This document shows positions 1 through 8,035 of a DNA stretch of 64,000 nt, one piece after another. A model generated the notes under the pieces. The model was given only the letters and a program-made list of their open reading frames with translations. It had not been told where the DNA came from and searched no databases. Origin of the DNA: Haloarcula vallismortis ATCC 29715. GTDB taxonomy: Archaea; Halobacteriota; Halobacteria; Halobacteriales; Haloarculaceae. The translations under genes were made by a program, and so were the position numbers. Position 1 is the stretch's first letter. Each line of letters begins with the position of its first letter. The stretch covers positions 1 to 64,000 of the forward strand of contig NZ_AOLQ01000031.1 in NCBI RefSeq assembly GCF_000337775.1, given 5' to 3'.

Positions 1-17
1 CCATATCCCATCGCCGT

Positions 18-30
18 CCCACACTTAAGG
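18..30 (-). promoter_or_regulatory. rRNA spacer promoter (TATA-like box)
   Basis: On the minus strand this reads CCTTAAGTGTGGG, nearly identical to the boxes of the three promoters upstream of the 16S gene. It lies between tRNA-Ala and the 23S gene, which should begin beyond the left edge. Spacer promoters of this kind are known in halobacterial rRNA operons. Initiation would fall about 25 nt downstream, at or just past position 1. Confidence 0.65.
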
Positions 31-57
31 GGCACGGTTCGGGGCTGGCACGTCGTA

Positions 58-129
58 TGGACCCACTGGGATTTGAACCCAGGGCCTCCGCCTTGCAAAG
101 GCGGCGCTCTCCCGCTGAGCTATGGGCCC
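58..129 (-). tRNA. tRNA-Ala (UGC)
   Basis: A 72-nt cloverleaf on the minus strand has a 7-bp acceptor stem GGGCCCA/TGGGTCC, a D-arm with AGCTCAGCGGGAGAGC, anticodon TGC in the loop CTTTGCAAA, and T-arm CTGGGTTCAAATCCCAG. The third acceptor pair is G3:U70, the identity element of alanine tRNAs. The discriminator base is A and no CCA is encoded. It lies in the 16S-23S spacer, its usual place in haloarchaeal rRNA operons, so it is co-transcribed with 16S. Confidence 0.97.
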
Positions 130-146
130 GGCAGATCCGCACGGTT

Positions 147-196
147 GTTAGCCCTGATAGTTCATAGGTGCCCGGTCGACGGAGTTCTCGAACACC
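147..196 (-). other. 16S processing stem, 3' strand (bulge-helix-bulge)
   Basis: Positions 147-163 pair perfectly with 1810-1826 (17 bp), 167-170 (ggtg) with 1806-1809 (cacc), 171-182 with 1791-1802 (one G-U pair), and 187-196 with 1776-1785. Bases 164-166 form a 3-nt bulge on this strand and 1803-1805 a 3-nt bulge on the other, separated by exactly 4 bp. This is the canonical bulge-helix-bulge cleaved by the archaeal splicing endonuclease, whose gene endA lies at 9807-10832. Confidence 0.9.
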
Positions 197-234
197 GAAA
201 GGTGGGTCAGGCCAGAGGCCTGATCCCGATCAGT

Positions 235-1706
<1,472 letters not shown>

Positions 1707-1740
1707 GTATCCCGGCACAATGCCGGGGGGTTAGGCGGGA

Positions 1741-1763
1741 TCACACCCATATAATGGGTGTGG
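1741..1763 (-). repeat. rRNA leader hairpin
   Basis: The sequence cacacccat-ataatgggtgtg is a near-perfect inverted repeat inside the 16S precursor, within the loop closed by the processing stem. Two more inverted repeats lie further upstream in the leader: gattcca/tggaatc (1831-1865) and ctcgaagcc/ggcttcgag (1894-1919). They probably shape the pre-rRNA leader; no specific function can be read from sequence. Confidence 0.6.
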
Positions 1764-1775
1764 TCGCTATCGAAG

Positions 1776-1826
1776 GGTGTTCGAGGACACCCGTCGACCG
1801 AGTGTCACCGAACTATCAGGGCTAAC
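1776..1826 (-). other. 16S processing stem, 5' strand (bulge-helix-bulge)
   Basis: This is the 5' partner of the stem at 147-196, lying in the transcribed leader about 70-120 nt upstream of mature 16S. The outer 17-bp arm is 1810-1826, the central 4-bp helix is 1806-1809, the 3-nt bulge is 1803-1805, and the inner arm continues through 1791-1802. A separate small hairpin (cccggc/gccggg) sits at about 1711-1726, next to the 16S 5' end. Confidence 0.9.
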
Positions 1827-2008
1827 ATCAGATTCCATCTTGACGGCGGACCGCAGGGGTGGAATCCTCATTTCTTCGGACCTGATCATTGTCTCGAAGC
1901 CATCATAAAGGCTTCGAGTTTCGTTGGCGAGTCGGTCCCGCCTGGCCCGTGTCGGCAGGGGTTCGATGCCCCGACCGAACGTCGTTCGCGTTCATTCCGA
2001 ACACCCTG

Positions 2009-2020
2009 TTACACTTAAGG
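2009..2020 (-). promoter_or_regulatory. rRNA promoter nearest 16S
   Basis: The minus strand reads CCTTAAGTGTAA, followed about 20 nt downstream by TTCGGAATGAACGCGAA (1986-2002), which probably contains the start site. It is one of three copies of a repeated promoter unit and the closest to 16S. Confidence 0.85.
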
Positions 2021-2088
2021 GCATCGGATCATAGCCCGCGTCGAACCGCACGACGCGAGCGACCTTCGCGTTCATTCCGAGCGCCCTA

Positions 2089-2100
2089 TTACACTTAAGG
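2089..2100 (-). promoter_or_regulatory. rRNA promoter, middle copy
   Basis: This has the same CCTTAAGTGTAA box as the copy at 2009-2020, exactly 80 bp further upstream, with the same flanks: gcatcgg on one side and cgcgttcattccga on the other. The 80-bp spacing and near identity show a duplicated promoter unit. Confidence 0.85.
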
Positions 2101-2173
2101 GCATCGGAACGAGTGCGTTCGTTCGGGGGGCGTCGCCCCCTGACCGCGTTCGCATTTCATTCCGATGAGTGAG

Positions 2174-2185
2174 CCACACTTAACC
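2174..2185 (-). promoter_or_regulatory. rRNA promoter, distal copy
   Basis: The minus strand reads GGTTAAGTGTGG, again followed by a TCGGAATGAAATGCGAA start region (2147-2164). It diverges more from the other two. A GC-rich palindrome (ggggggcgtcgcccccc, near 2126-2141) separates it from the middle promoter. Confidence 0.75.
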
Positions 2186-2369
2186 CCGTCGAAGGAAGTC
2201 GCCTGCGAGACAGAATTACACGGGTGTGGGTGTCCCACACGTGTACAAACGGAGAGTTCGGCTCACAGGACAGCAGTGACTGAGAAACTGGTACCATCGC
2301 TCGCGCGCATGTGAGCGCGCGACCGGGCATCGTCACACGAGAAGCAACCGAAAATGTCGGGACCGCGGC

Positions 2370-2678
2370 CTAGATTTCGTCTAGGTGTTCGACGCCCTGC
2401 TTCGAGACGTTCCCTTTCGTGATGTCGCCGGGCATCCAGTCGGGTTTGTCGTCCGGTGCCTCCTCGACCCATGCCCACGCTTCGTAGATATGGACCTTGT
2501 GAGTCCCCTTTTCCCGTAGTCGTATCTCCTCAGGGTCAGCCTGATCTTCACCATCTGCGGGTTCAAGTCGACGTGCTGCCTTCAGTGCAGCCTGTCGAGG
2601 TGTTCCGCCCGAGAAGACGCTCGATTCGTCACCGTCTTCGCGCAGTGCGAAGTTGCGCTTGTCACTGTCGGGTGCCAT
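2370..2678 (-). CDS. mc1: Non-histone chromosomal protein MC1
   Basis: This is a 102-residue small DNA-binding protein that bends and compacts DNA in haloarchaea and methanogens. The family core is plain: KRNFALREDGDESSVFSGG near residues 7-25, PRQAALKAARRL at 28-38, then a K-H-IYEAWAWVEE segment at 61-73 and a Lys-containing C-terminus (ITKGNVSKQGV). The reading frame stays open 30 codons further upstream, but Met at 2678 matches the family N-terminus. A TATA box at 2720-2727 lies about 45 nt upstream of it and excludes the longer start. It stands alone between the rRNA operon and pyrD. Confidence 0.93.
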   Translation of the reverse strand: MAPDSDKRNFALREDGDESSVFSGGTPRQAALKAARRLEPADGEDQADPEEIRLREKGTHKVHIYEAWAWVEEAPDDKPDWMPGDITKGNVSKQGVEHLDEI

Positions 2679-2719
2679 GGATTTCACCGCTCCATGCCAA
2701 TTCAGCACATGGCAGAACA

Positions 2720-2727
2720 TAAATATA
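2720..2727 (-). promoter_or_regulatory. TATA box of the MC1 gene
   Basis: The minus strand reads TATATTTA in a GGGG-TATATTTATG context, about 45 nt before the start codon at 2678, giving a 5' leader of roughly 20 nt. Confidence 0.65.
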
Positions 2728-2882
2728 CCCCCCAATCCGCCCTCCGTCAGGGGGTGGTTTTTATACACTGGTTCCGTCGCGTGACGCTTCGACCCTCCAA
2801 ACCGACCGATTCAAGCCGAATATTCGGGCTGGAATCGTCACGCGCGTTCGAAACCGCCAGCCAGCGACCGGCGGCACGGTAG

Positions 2883-2894
2883 ACTTAAGTGTAT
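2883..2894 (+). promoter_or_regulatory. TATA-like box of the AbrB-like gene, rRNA-promoter type
   Basis: The sequence acttaagtgtat lies about 35 nt before the start codon at 2926. Its core CTTAAGTGT is the same as in the three rRNA promoters at 2009-2185, which is unusual for a protein gene in this window. Confidence 0.6.
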
Positions 2895-2925
2895 CCTGCA
2901 GTGAAGTGCGGAGTAGGATAGCGCG

Positions 2926-3123
2926 ATGGTGCGAAAGAAGAAGCTCAGCCCGAGTGGCGCCAAAGATGAGGACGGCGAGTACCACAACGTACATATCAAC
3001 ATTCACGAGGACGAGCTGGCCGTCGCCGGGATGGAGATCGGCGACGAAGTGTTCGTTCGCGTCCGCGATAACAAGATTATTATCCAGAAAGCCGACCCCG
3101 AAGAGGTCGAACACGACTTTTGA
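2926..3123 (+). CDS. AbrB/SpoVT-like small protein
   Basis: This 65-residue acidic protein has a basic N-terminus (MVRKKKLSPSG). It is followed by a pattern typical of AbrB/MazE swapped-hairpin folds: NVHINIHEDELAVAGMEIGD (about 21-40), then DEVFVRVRDNKIIIQKA. Proteins of this fold usually bind DNA as dimers, sometimes as antitoxins, but no toxin gene lies beside it. It is probably transcribed with pyrD, which begins 105 nt downstream on the same strand. Its promoter box is the same type as those of the rRNA operon. The fold is inferred from pattern; the target is unknown. Confidence 0.72.
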   Translation: MVRKKKLSPSGAKDEDGEYHNVHINIHEDELAVAGMEIGDEVFVRVRDNKIIIQKADPEEVEHDF

Positions 3124-3228
3124 GGCACCATCGACGGTGACACAGTGCCACTGGGCGGGGCTATTGGGACCAACGCCCGATATCGGTCGTTCACCACCGT
3201 TCCTCGAGCCAACCGGAACACCCACACA

Positions 3229-4281
3229 ATGAGACCCTACGATATCGCGAAACCACTCCTGTTTTCACTGCCAGCAGAGACCGCTAACCGGAGCGTCCAC
3301 CGACTGCTGGAGACAGTCGACGGAACGCGGGTCGCCGACGTGATGGCCGACCGCTACACCGTCGCTGACGACCGACTCGCAGTGGAAGCGTTCGGCTACA
3401 CGTTCGACAACCCCGTCGGCGTCGCCGCCGGCTTCGACAAAAATGCCACCATCCCCGAAGCGTTGGCCTCACTCGGCTTCGGCTTCGCCGAAGTCGGCGG
3501 TGTCACTGCCGAGCCACAGACCGGGAACGCTCGCCCGCGGATGTTCCGGCTCAGGGAGGACGAGGCAATCATTAATCGGATGGGGCTGAACAACGACGGA
3601 GCCATCGTCATCGGCGAGCGGCTGAAAAACGTCGACGCGCCGTTCCCGATCGGCGTCAACATCGCCAAGACGGAACACGTCGGAACAGACGAGGCTCCCG
3701 ACGACTACCGGACCACGTACGAACACGTCGCCGAAGGCGGGGACTTCTTCGTCGTCAACGTCTCCTGTCCCAACTCGGAAGGATTCGAGGAGCTCCAGAA
3801 CCGCGACGCGATGGAGGCCATCCTCGGCGAGTTGCAGGACGCGGGCGCGGCCCCGCTGCTCGTGAAGCTCTCGCCGGACCTCCCCGAGCCGGCAGTCGAG
3901 GACGCGCTGGACATAGTGACCGAACTCGGTCTAGACGGCGTCGTCGCGACGAACACGACGACGGAACGGCCAGCCAGCCTACGCTCGCCAAATGCCGTCG
4001 AGACCGGCGGCCTCTCGGGCAAGCCAATTGAGAACGAGGCGACCGAGATGGTCAGGTTCGTCGCCGAACGGGTCGACGTACCCGTCGTCGGCGTCGGCGG
4101 CGTCTCGACGCCGGAGGGCGCGTACAGAAAGATCCGCGCCGGGGCCTCGCTCGTCCAGCTGTACACCGGCCTAGTCTACCGCGGTCCGTCCATCGCCCGC
4201 GAAATCAACGAGGGGCTGCTGGACCTGCTCACAGAGGACGGCTTCGACTCTGTCGAGGACGCCGTCGGCGCGGACCTATAA
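3229..4281 (+). CDS. pyrD: Dihydroorotate dehydrogenase (quinone-type, class 2)
   Basis: This 350-residue FMN enzyme oxidises dihydroorotate to orotate in pyrimidine synthesis, passing electrons to membrane quinone. The N-terminal 30 residues (KPLLFSLPAETANRSVHRLL) match the membrane-associating helices of class 2 enzymes. FMN and substrate motifs follow: NPVGVAAGFDKNA (61-73), NRMGLNNDGA (116-125), VNVSCPN (176-182) and GVGGVSTPEGAYRKI in the last quarter. Residue 180 in the NVSCPN motif is Cys, whereas the E. coli class 2 enzyme has Ser at the catalytic base; Cys is the class 1 choice. Met at 3229 fits the family length; a 28-codon upstream extension lacks family features. Confidence 0.94.
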   Translation: MRPYDIAKPLLFSLPAETANRSVHRLLETVDGTRVADVMADRYTVADDRLAVEAFGYTFDNPVGVAAGFDKNATIPEALASLGFGFAEVGGVTAEPQTGNARPRMFRLREDEAIINRMGLNNDGAIVIGERLKNVDAPFPIGVNIAKTEHVGTDEAPDDYRTTYEHVAEGGDFFVVNVSCPNSEGFEELQNRDAMEAILGELQDAGAAPLLVKLSPDLPEPAVEDALDIVTELGLDGVVATNTTTERPASLRSPNAVETGGLSGKPIENEATEMVRFVAERVDVPVVGVGGVSTPEGAYRKIRAGASLVQLYTGLVYRGPSIAREINEGLLDLLTEDGFDSVEDAVGADL

Positions 4282-4320
4282 CTGGCGAATCGTGAATTAC
4301 GCTTGCGGCAAACTAGCGGT

Positions 4321-4446
4321 ATGGCTGCCACTCCCCGCACCCACCACATCCTCGCCTTGGACGACCGCTTTCTCGCGTGGCTCCTCGACAGACTACTCGT
4401 CAGTGCGAAACCGACGAAGCAGACACGACAAAACCGAGCGACGTAG
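4321..4446 (+). CDS. Possible small protein, 41 residues
   Basis: An ATG at 4321 opens a 41-codon frame (MAATPRTHHILALDDRFLAW...) ending in TAG at 4446, in the space between pyrD and the 3' end of pheT. The middle is weakly amphipathic (LDDRFLAWLLDRLL) and the end is basic. I recognise no family, and the basic tail is atypical for a haloarchaeal protein, so it may be chance. Confidence 0.25.
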   Translation: MAATPRTHHILALDDRFLAWLLDRLLVSAKPTKQTRQNRAT

Positions 4447-4497
4447 AGTATGTGTTCCGAACGGCAAGTAGAACAAAGCGGAGAGAGCCGTCGGCCG

Positions 4498-6249
4498 CTA
4501 TTCTAGCGCGTCCAGCCGGAACTCGAACGCCGCTACAGGCAGTTCCAGATCGTGTTCGACGAGCACCTTCGGATGAATCTCGCCGATAACGCCGACCGAC
4601 TCACCGTCGAGGACTACTTCGGCGGCGCGGCCGTCGATGAACGACGGATGCGTGGTCGGCGGCGTTTCGAGGTCCTTGTCGAAGGCGTCCGCGAGCGCCT
4701 GCAGGCGGGCCTTGGCGTCCTCGTAGGAGGCGTCTGTCCGCGCGAGCGCGGCAGCGACGGTGCGGTGTTCGGCGACACCGGTGTTCTCGGAGTCGTCGAG
4801 ACCCGCGGCCAGCCCGATCTCGGCGAGGTCCTGCGGGTAGCTCCGGTGGGTGTTGCTCTCGAGCACCATCATGATCGAGGGGAGCGCCCACGTCCGGAGG
4901 ATGGTGTAGTCCTCGCTGTAGGGTTCCTGTATGGTGATTGGGTCGGCCAAGCCGACGGCGTCGGCGGCCTGCTCATCGGTCCCCGGGACCGGCAGCCCCA
5001 TCCGCTCGAAGTTCTCGACCTCGTTTATCATGTGGAAGTTCAGCAGGTCCTCGAAGCCCAAGCCGACGAGTGCGTCCCGAGCGGCGTCCTCCAGTCTGGA
5101 CCGTTCGTGGCGGCCGCCGACCGTCGATACGTCGGGATAGGTCGGTTCGAGGCTGTTGAACCCGAGCGCCCGGCCGATGTCGTCGATGATATCGAGCGGG
5201 TGGATGACGTCGACGCGGTAGGGCGGAACCTCAACCTCGTAGGCCACGCCGGCATCGGATTCCGTCTCGGTCGCATCGAGGCCGGCACGCTCGGCGTAGT
5301 CAATGACCTCGCGGCTGTCCAGCGAGACGCCGAGGATGGATTCGATGCGGTCGTGTGTAACCGTCTTCGTCCGTACCGAGAAGTCCGGCCGCTCCAGGGT
5401 CTTACCGGCGTACTCACCGGGCGCATCGTCGGCGTAGGACACGTCGACCCTCTCGACCTGGCCGCCGCGGGCGGCGAGCGCGTAGCAGACGATGTTACAC
5501 ATGTGATCGATGGTCCACTGGTCGGTCCCGGTCATCTCGATGAACAGGTCCCGGGAGTCAACGCTGACCTCGGTCCGGCGGCCGTTGATGACCGGTGGGA
5601 ACGAGAACAGGCCGATGGCGTCGTAGATGGCCGGCACACGGTCGAAGTCAGCCACGAGGTCGCCGTAGGTCTGGCCGGTCTCGTGGGACGCCATGACCTC
5701 GCTGGGGGTCATCTCCGCGTCGGCGTCCAGCGGCACGAACGTCGCCTCGTCGGGGTCGGCGCTGGTGTAGGTGATTGACTTGCCGGTCTCACCGGTGGCG
5801 GAGTCGCCTTTCAGCATCGTGAGGTCGTGGACCCCAATCGCGCCTTTCGCCCGCTTGCGCCCCATCGTCGCGTGAAGCTTCTCCTGAAGCTGGATGAGCG
5901 ACTCCAGTGCAGCCTCGTCCATATCCAGACCGCGGACGATAGCGCCGGTGACGTACGGGCGCTCGTCGGGCTGATCCTCGACCTCGATAGTCCAGTCGGC
6001 GCTGTTCGTGTTGGGAACCTCGACCCCGCGGTCGTCGCCGTAGTGGTAGCGCAGCGACCGCGCGACGCCTTCGACGGAGAGGCGGTCGAGTCGGTCCGGC
6101 GCGAACTCCAGTTGGAACTCGTCGTCCTCGGTCCAGCCCTCGAACTCAAGGCCGAGGTCGAACAGGTCCGACTTGAGTTCGTCGTCGTCTTTCTCGTCGT
6201 GGCCGGTCAGATACCGCAGTTCGTCCGGGTCGACATCGACGACCGGCAT
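4498..6249 (-). CDS. pheT: Phenylalanyl-tRNA synthetase beta subunit
   Basis: This 583-residue chain is the beta subunit of the (alpha-beta)2 enzyme that charges tRNA-Phe. It has the short archaeal/eukaryotic architecture rather than the ~800-residue bacterial form. The start MPVVDVDPDELRYLTGHDEKD is typical of the archaeal subunit. Visible landmarks are PYVTGAIVRGLDMDE (about 98-112), the B5-like segment PYRVDVIHPLDIIDDIGRAL near 335, and the catalytic-like domain with NFHMINEVENFERMG and the C-terminal GVIGEIHPKVLVEHDLELP. Its ATG overlaps the pheS stop by one base (TAATG), implying translational coupling and equal output of the two subunits. Confidence 0.97.
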   Translation of the reverse strand: MPVVDVDPDELRYLTGHDEKDDDELKSDLFDLGLEFEGWTEDDEFQLEFAPDRLDRLSVEGVARSLRYHYGDDRGVEVPNTNSADWTIEVEDQPDERPYVTGAIVRGLDMDEAALESLIQLQEKLHATMGRKRAKGAIGVHDLTMLKGDSATGETGKSITYTSADPDEATFVPLDADAEMTPSEVMASHETGQTYGDLVADFDRVPAIYDAIGLFSFPPVINGRRTEVSVDSRDLFIEMTGTDQWTIDHMCNIVCYALAARGGQVERVDVSYADDAPGEYAGKTLERPDFSVRTKTVTHDRIESILGVSLDSREVIDYAERAGLDATETESDAGVAYEVEVPPYRVDVIHPLDIIDDIGRALGFNSLEPTYPDVSTVGGRHERSRLEDAARDALVGLGFEDLLNFHMINEVENFERMGLPVPGTDEQAADAVGLADPITIQEPYSEDYTILRTWALPSIMMVLESNTHRSYPQDLAEIGLAAGLDDSENTGVAEHRTVAAALARTDASYEDAKARLQALADAFDKDLETPPTTHPSFIDGRAAEVVLDGESVGVIGEIHPKVLVEHDLELPVAAFEFRLDALE

Positions 6250-7760
6250 TAGCGCATCACCTCCGTCTCCCGCAGCAGTTCAAGGTCACACAGCGTCCCG
6301 TGCACGTCGCGGATGTCTTCGAAGCCGTACATAAGCATGAGTAGTCGTTCGAGCGAGAGGCCCCACGCCATCACGTCACAGTCAACCCCAAGGGGCGTGA
6401 GCACCTCGTCGCGGAAGATTCCGGAGTTGCCGACCTCGACGACCTCGCCGGTCTCGGGGTGGGTGCCGAACAGCTCGAAGCTCGGCTCCGTGTAGGGGTT
6501 GTAATGGGGCTTGAACTCCAGGTCGGTGATGCCGAACTGCTCGTAGAACTCCGTGAAGGTGCCCATCAGGTCCCGCACAGAGAGGTCCTCGGCCATCACC
6601 CACCCCTCGATCTGGAAGAACTCCAGCAGGTGGGTCGGGTCAAGCGTGTCGTTGCGGTACACCTTTTCGACGCTGAAGTAGCGTTCGGGCGGGTCGAGTT
6701 CGCCGACCTGATGGCCCGAGAGATAGCGCATCGACAGCGAGGTGGTGTGACCGCGCAGGTCCATCCCGCGGGCGATGTCCTCGGTCCACGGCGAGTGATA
6801 CCCCTCGCCGTCGGGGCCGACGCCCTCCTTGTGTGCCGAGCGGACCCGTTCGACGAGGTCCGGGGGGAGGTGGCCGATCTCCTCGGGTTCCTCCAGAGCG
6901 AACTGGTCCCAGTGGGTCCGGGCCGGGTGGTCCTGGGGCATGAACAGGCAGTCGTTGATCCAGAACTGCGCGTCGGCGTGGGGGCCTTCCATCTCCGAAA
7001 AGCCCATGCCGACGAGCGTGTCCTTCACGCGGTTGGCCGTCTGGCGGAGGATATGCTCCTTGCCGTGGCTCACGTCCTCGGCGTCGGCCTCGACGTTGTA
7101 CTCGGTGAAGGCCACGTCTTCCCACTCGCCGCTCGTGAGCAGCTCGGGGGTGAGCTGGTCGACGGTCTCGGCGGCTTCGACGCCCTCCATCAGCGCGGTG
7201 ACGCCGTCGTCAGTGAGTTGGATCGAACGAACAGTCTCCTCGCGGAGGTCGACGAGTCCACGCCGCGCAAGCTGGTCGAGCGCGTCCGCGTCGGCGTCTT
7301 CGACGCGTCCGTCGGCGACGGCTTCCAGCGCCAGCATTTCAGGGTCGGAGCCGGGGTCCGCGTCGGCGTTAGCCGTGATTTCGCCGCTGTCGATATCGCC
7401 GTAGGCCTTGCGAGCGTAGTTCGAGAGCGCGATGTCGACCGCGCCGCCTTCAAGACCGGATGCGCCGATGACCTGTCCCATCTGGACCGGGGCGTCAGCC
7501 GCGCCAGCGTCGATAGCGGCCTCGTAGAGGTCCTGTTCGGGCAGACTCTCCCGAACATACCGGTCGCCTTCCTCAGTCAGTTCGTAGTGTTCCAGCGTCT
7601 CCTCGGAGACGGCAAGCAGTCCGTCAGCTTCGAGTTCGAACGCCGCTCTGGTGGCCGCTTCCGGCTTGAGGTCAGCCTCCGCAGCCACGTCGTCGATGCG
7701 CCTGTCTTCCTGTGCGTCGGCGGCCTGCAGGACGGCCACCTGTGCCTGTGGTCGTTTCAT
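6249..7760 (-). CDS. pheS: Phenylalanyl-tRNA synthetase alpha subunit
   Basis: This 503-residue catalytic subunit activates phenylalanine and transfers it to tRNA-Phe. The N-terminal ~200 residues are the winged-helix repeats of archaeal/eukaryotic PheS. The class II core follows, with YRNDTLDPTHLLEFFQIEGW (motif 2), the Phe pocket segment PYTEPSFELFGTHPETGE, and motif 3 GLSLERLLMLMYGFEDIRD near the C-terminus. The start MKRPQAQVAVLQAADAQ matches the family N-terminus. The gene is separated from its TATA box (7978-7987) by about 220 nt of leader, which holds a short Phe-rich ORF at 7876-7956 and hairpins. Such a leader suggests control by phenylalanine supply (inference). Confidence 0.97.
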   Translation of the reverse strand: MKRPQAQVAVLQAADAQEDRRIDDVAAEADLKPEAATRAAFELEADGLLAVSEETLEHYELTEEGDRYVRESLPEQDLYEAAIDAGAADAPVQMGQVIGASGLEGGAVDIALSNYARKAYGDIDSGEITANADADPGSDPEMLALEAVADGRVEDADADALDQLARRGLVDLREETVRSIQLTDDGVTALMEGVEAAETVDQLTPELLTSGEWEDVAFTEYNVEADAEDVSHGKEHILRQTANRVKDTLVGMGFSEMEGPHADAQFWINDCLFMPQDHPARTHWDQFALEEPEEIGHLPPDLVERVRSAHKEGVGPDGEGYHSPWTEDIARGMDLRGHTTSLSMRYLSGHQVGELDPPERYFSVEKVYRNDTLDPTHLLEFFQIEGWVMAEDLSVRDLMGTFTEFYEQFGITDLEFKPHYNPYTEPSFELFGTHPETGEVVEVGNSGIFRDEVLTPLGVDCDVMAWGLSLERLLMLMYGFEDIRDVHGTLCDLELLRETEVMR

Positions 7761-7842
7761 ACGGGTGTCTCGGTCTTGTGGGGATAACCGCGGGTCGCTC
7801 AGTTAACGGTTCTCACTTCCCGCTCGCGGTTTCGTCCGAGGA

Positions 7843-7856
7843 GCGTCTCTCGACGC
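7843..7856 (-). promoter_or_regulatory. Hairpin in the pheST leader RNA
   Basis: The minus-strand RNA contains GCGUC-GAGA-GACGC, a 5-bp stem with a stable GNRA-type tetraloop, 20 nt after the stop of the leader ORF. A second inverted repeat, AACCGCG/CGCGGUU (7825-7831 with 7786-7792), ends 26 nt before the pheS start codon. These are candidate regulatory structures; no U-tract terminator is obvious. Confidence 0.45.
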
Positions 7857-7875
7857 CGTCGAAGTCCACGCGCGG

Positions 7876-7956
7876 TCAGGGAGCGAAAAAGAAGCCGAAC
7901 CCCGGACAGTCTGGTGGCTGGCGAGCAACAGCGGCACAGTGGGATTCGGATGCCAT
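7876..7956 (-). CDS. Phe-rich leader peptide upstream of pheST (candidate)
   Basis: The minus-strand ATG at 7956 opens a 26-codon ORF ending in TGA at 7876. The C-terminal end reads DCPGFGFFFAP: four of the last seven codons are Phe (TTC, TTC, TTT, TTC). A TATA box (TTTATATTC) at 7978-7987 places the transcript start within a few bases of this ATG, so the ORF would be the first, near-leaderless reading frame of the pheST mRNA. Hairpins follow between it and pheS. E. coli pheST is controlled by the Phe-rich PheM leader peptide through attenuation; the layout here is analogous, but the sequence is unrelated. That it is translated and regulatory is inference. Confidence 0.55.
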   Translation of the reverse strand: MASESHCAAVARQPPDCPGFGFFFAP

Positions 7957-7977
7957 GTCTGAGCGGTTGTGACTGGT

Positions 7978-7987
7978 GAATATAAAC
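7978..7987 (-). promoter_or_regulatory. TATA box of the pheST operon
   Basis: The minus strand reads CGTTTATATTCACC. The box centre lies about 27 nt before the A of the leader ORF ATG at 7956, so the leader ORF, not pheS (7760), sits at the transcript 5' end. Confidence 0.7.
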
Positions 7988-8035
7988 GTTGTGCGTGTAC
8001 TTCTCTCGACACGAGAAGGGGTCTCGGCCCGGTTC

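Noticed and set aside
1951-1975. A T-arm-like hairpin (ggggttcgatgcccc) in the rRNA leader
   Set aside because: No acceptor stem, D-arm or anticodon arm fits around it. It is a leader hairpin, not a tRNA.
4552-7787. Long plus-strand frames over pheT and pheS (4552-5778, 6459-7787)
   Set aside because: They are antisense shadows of the two synthetase subunits, which have clear family motifs on the minus strand.
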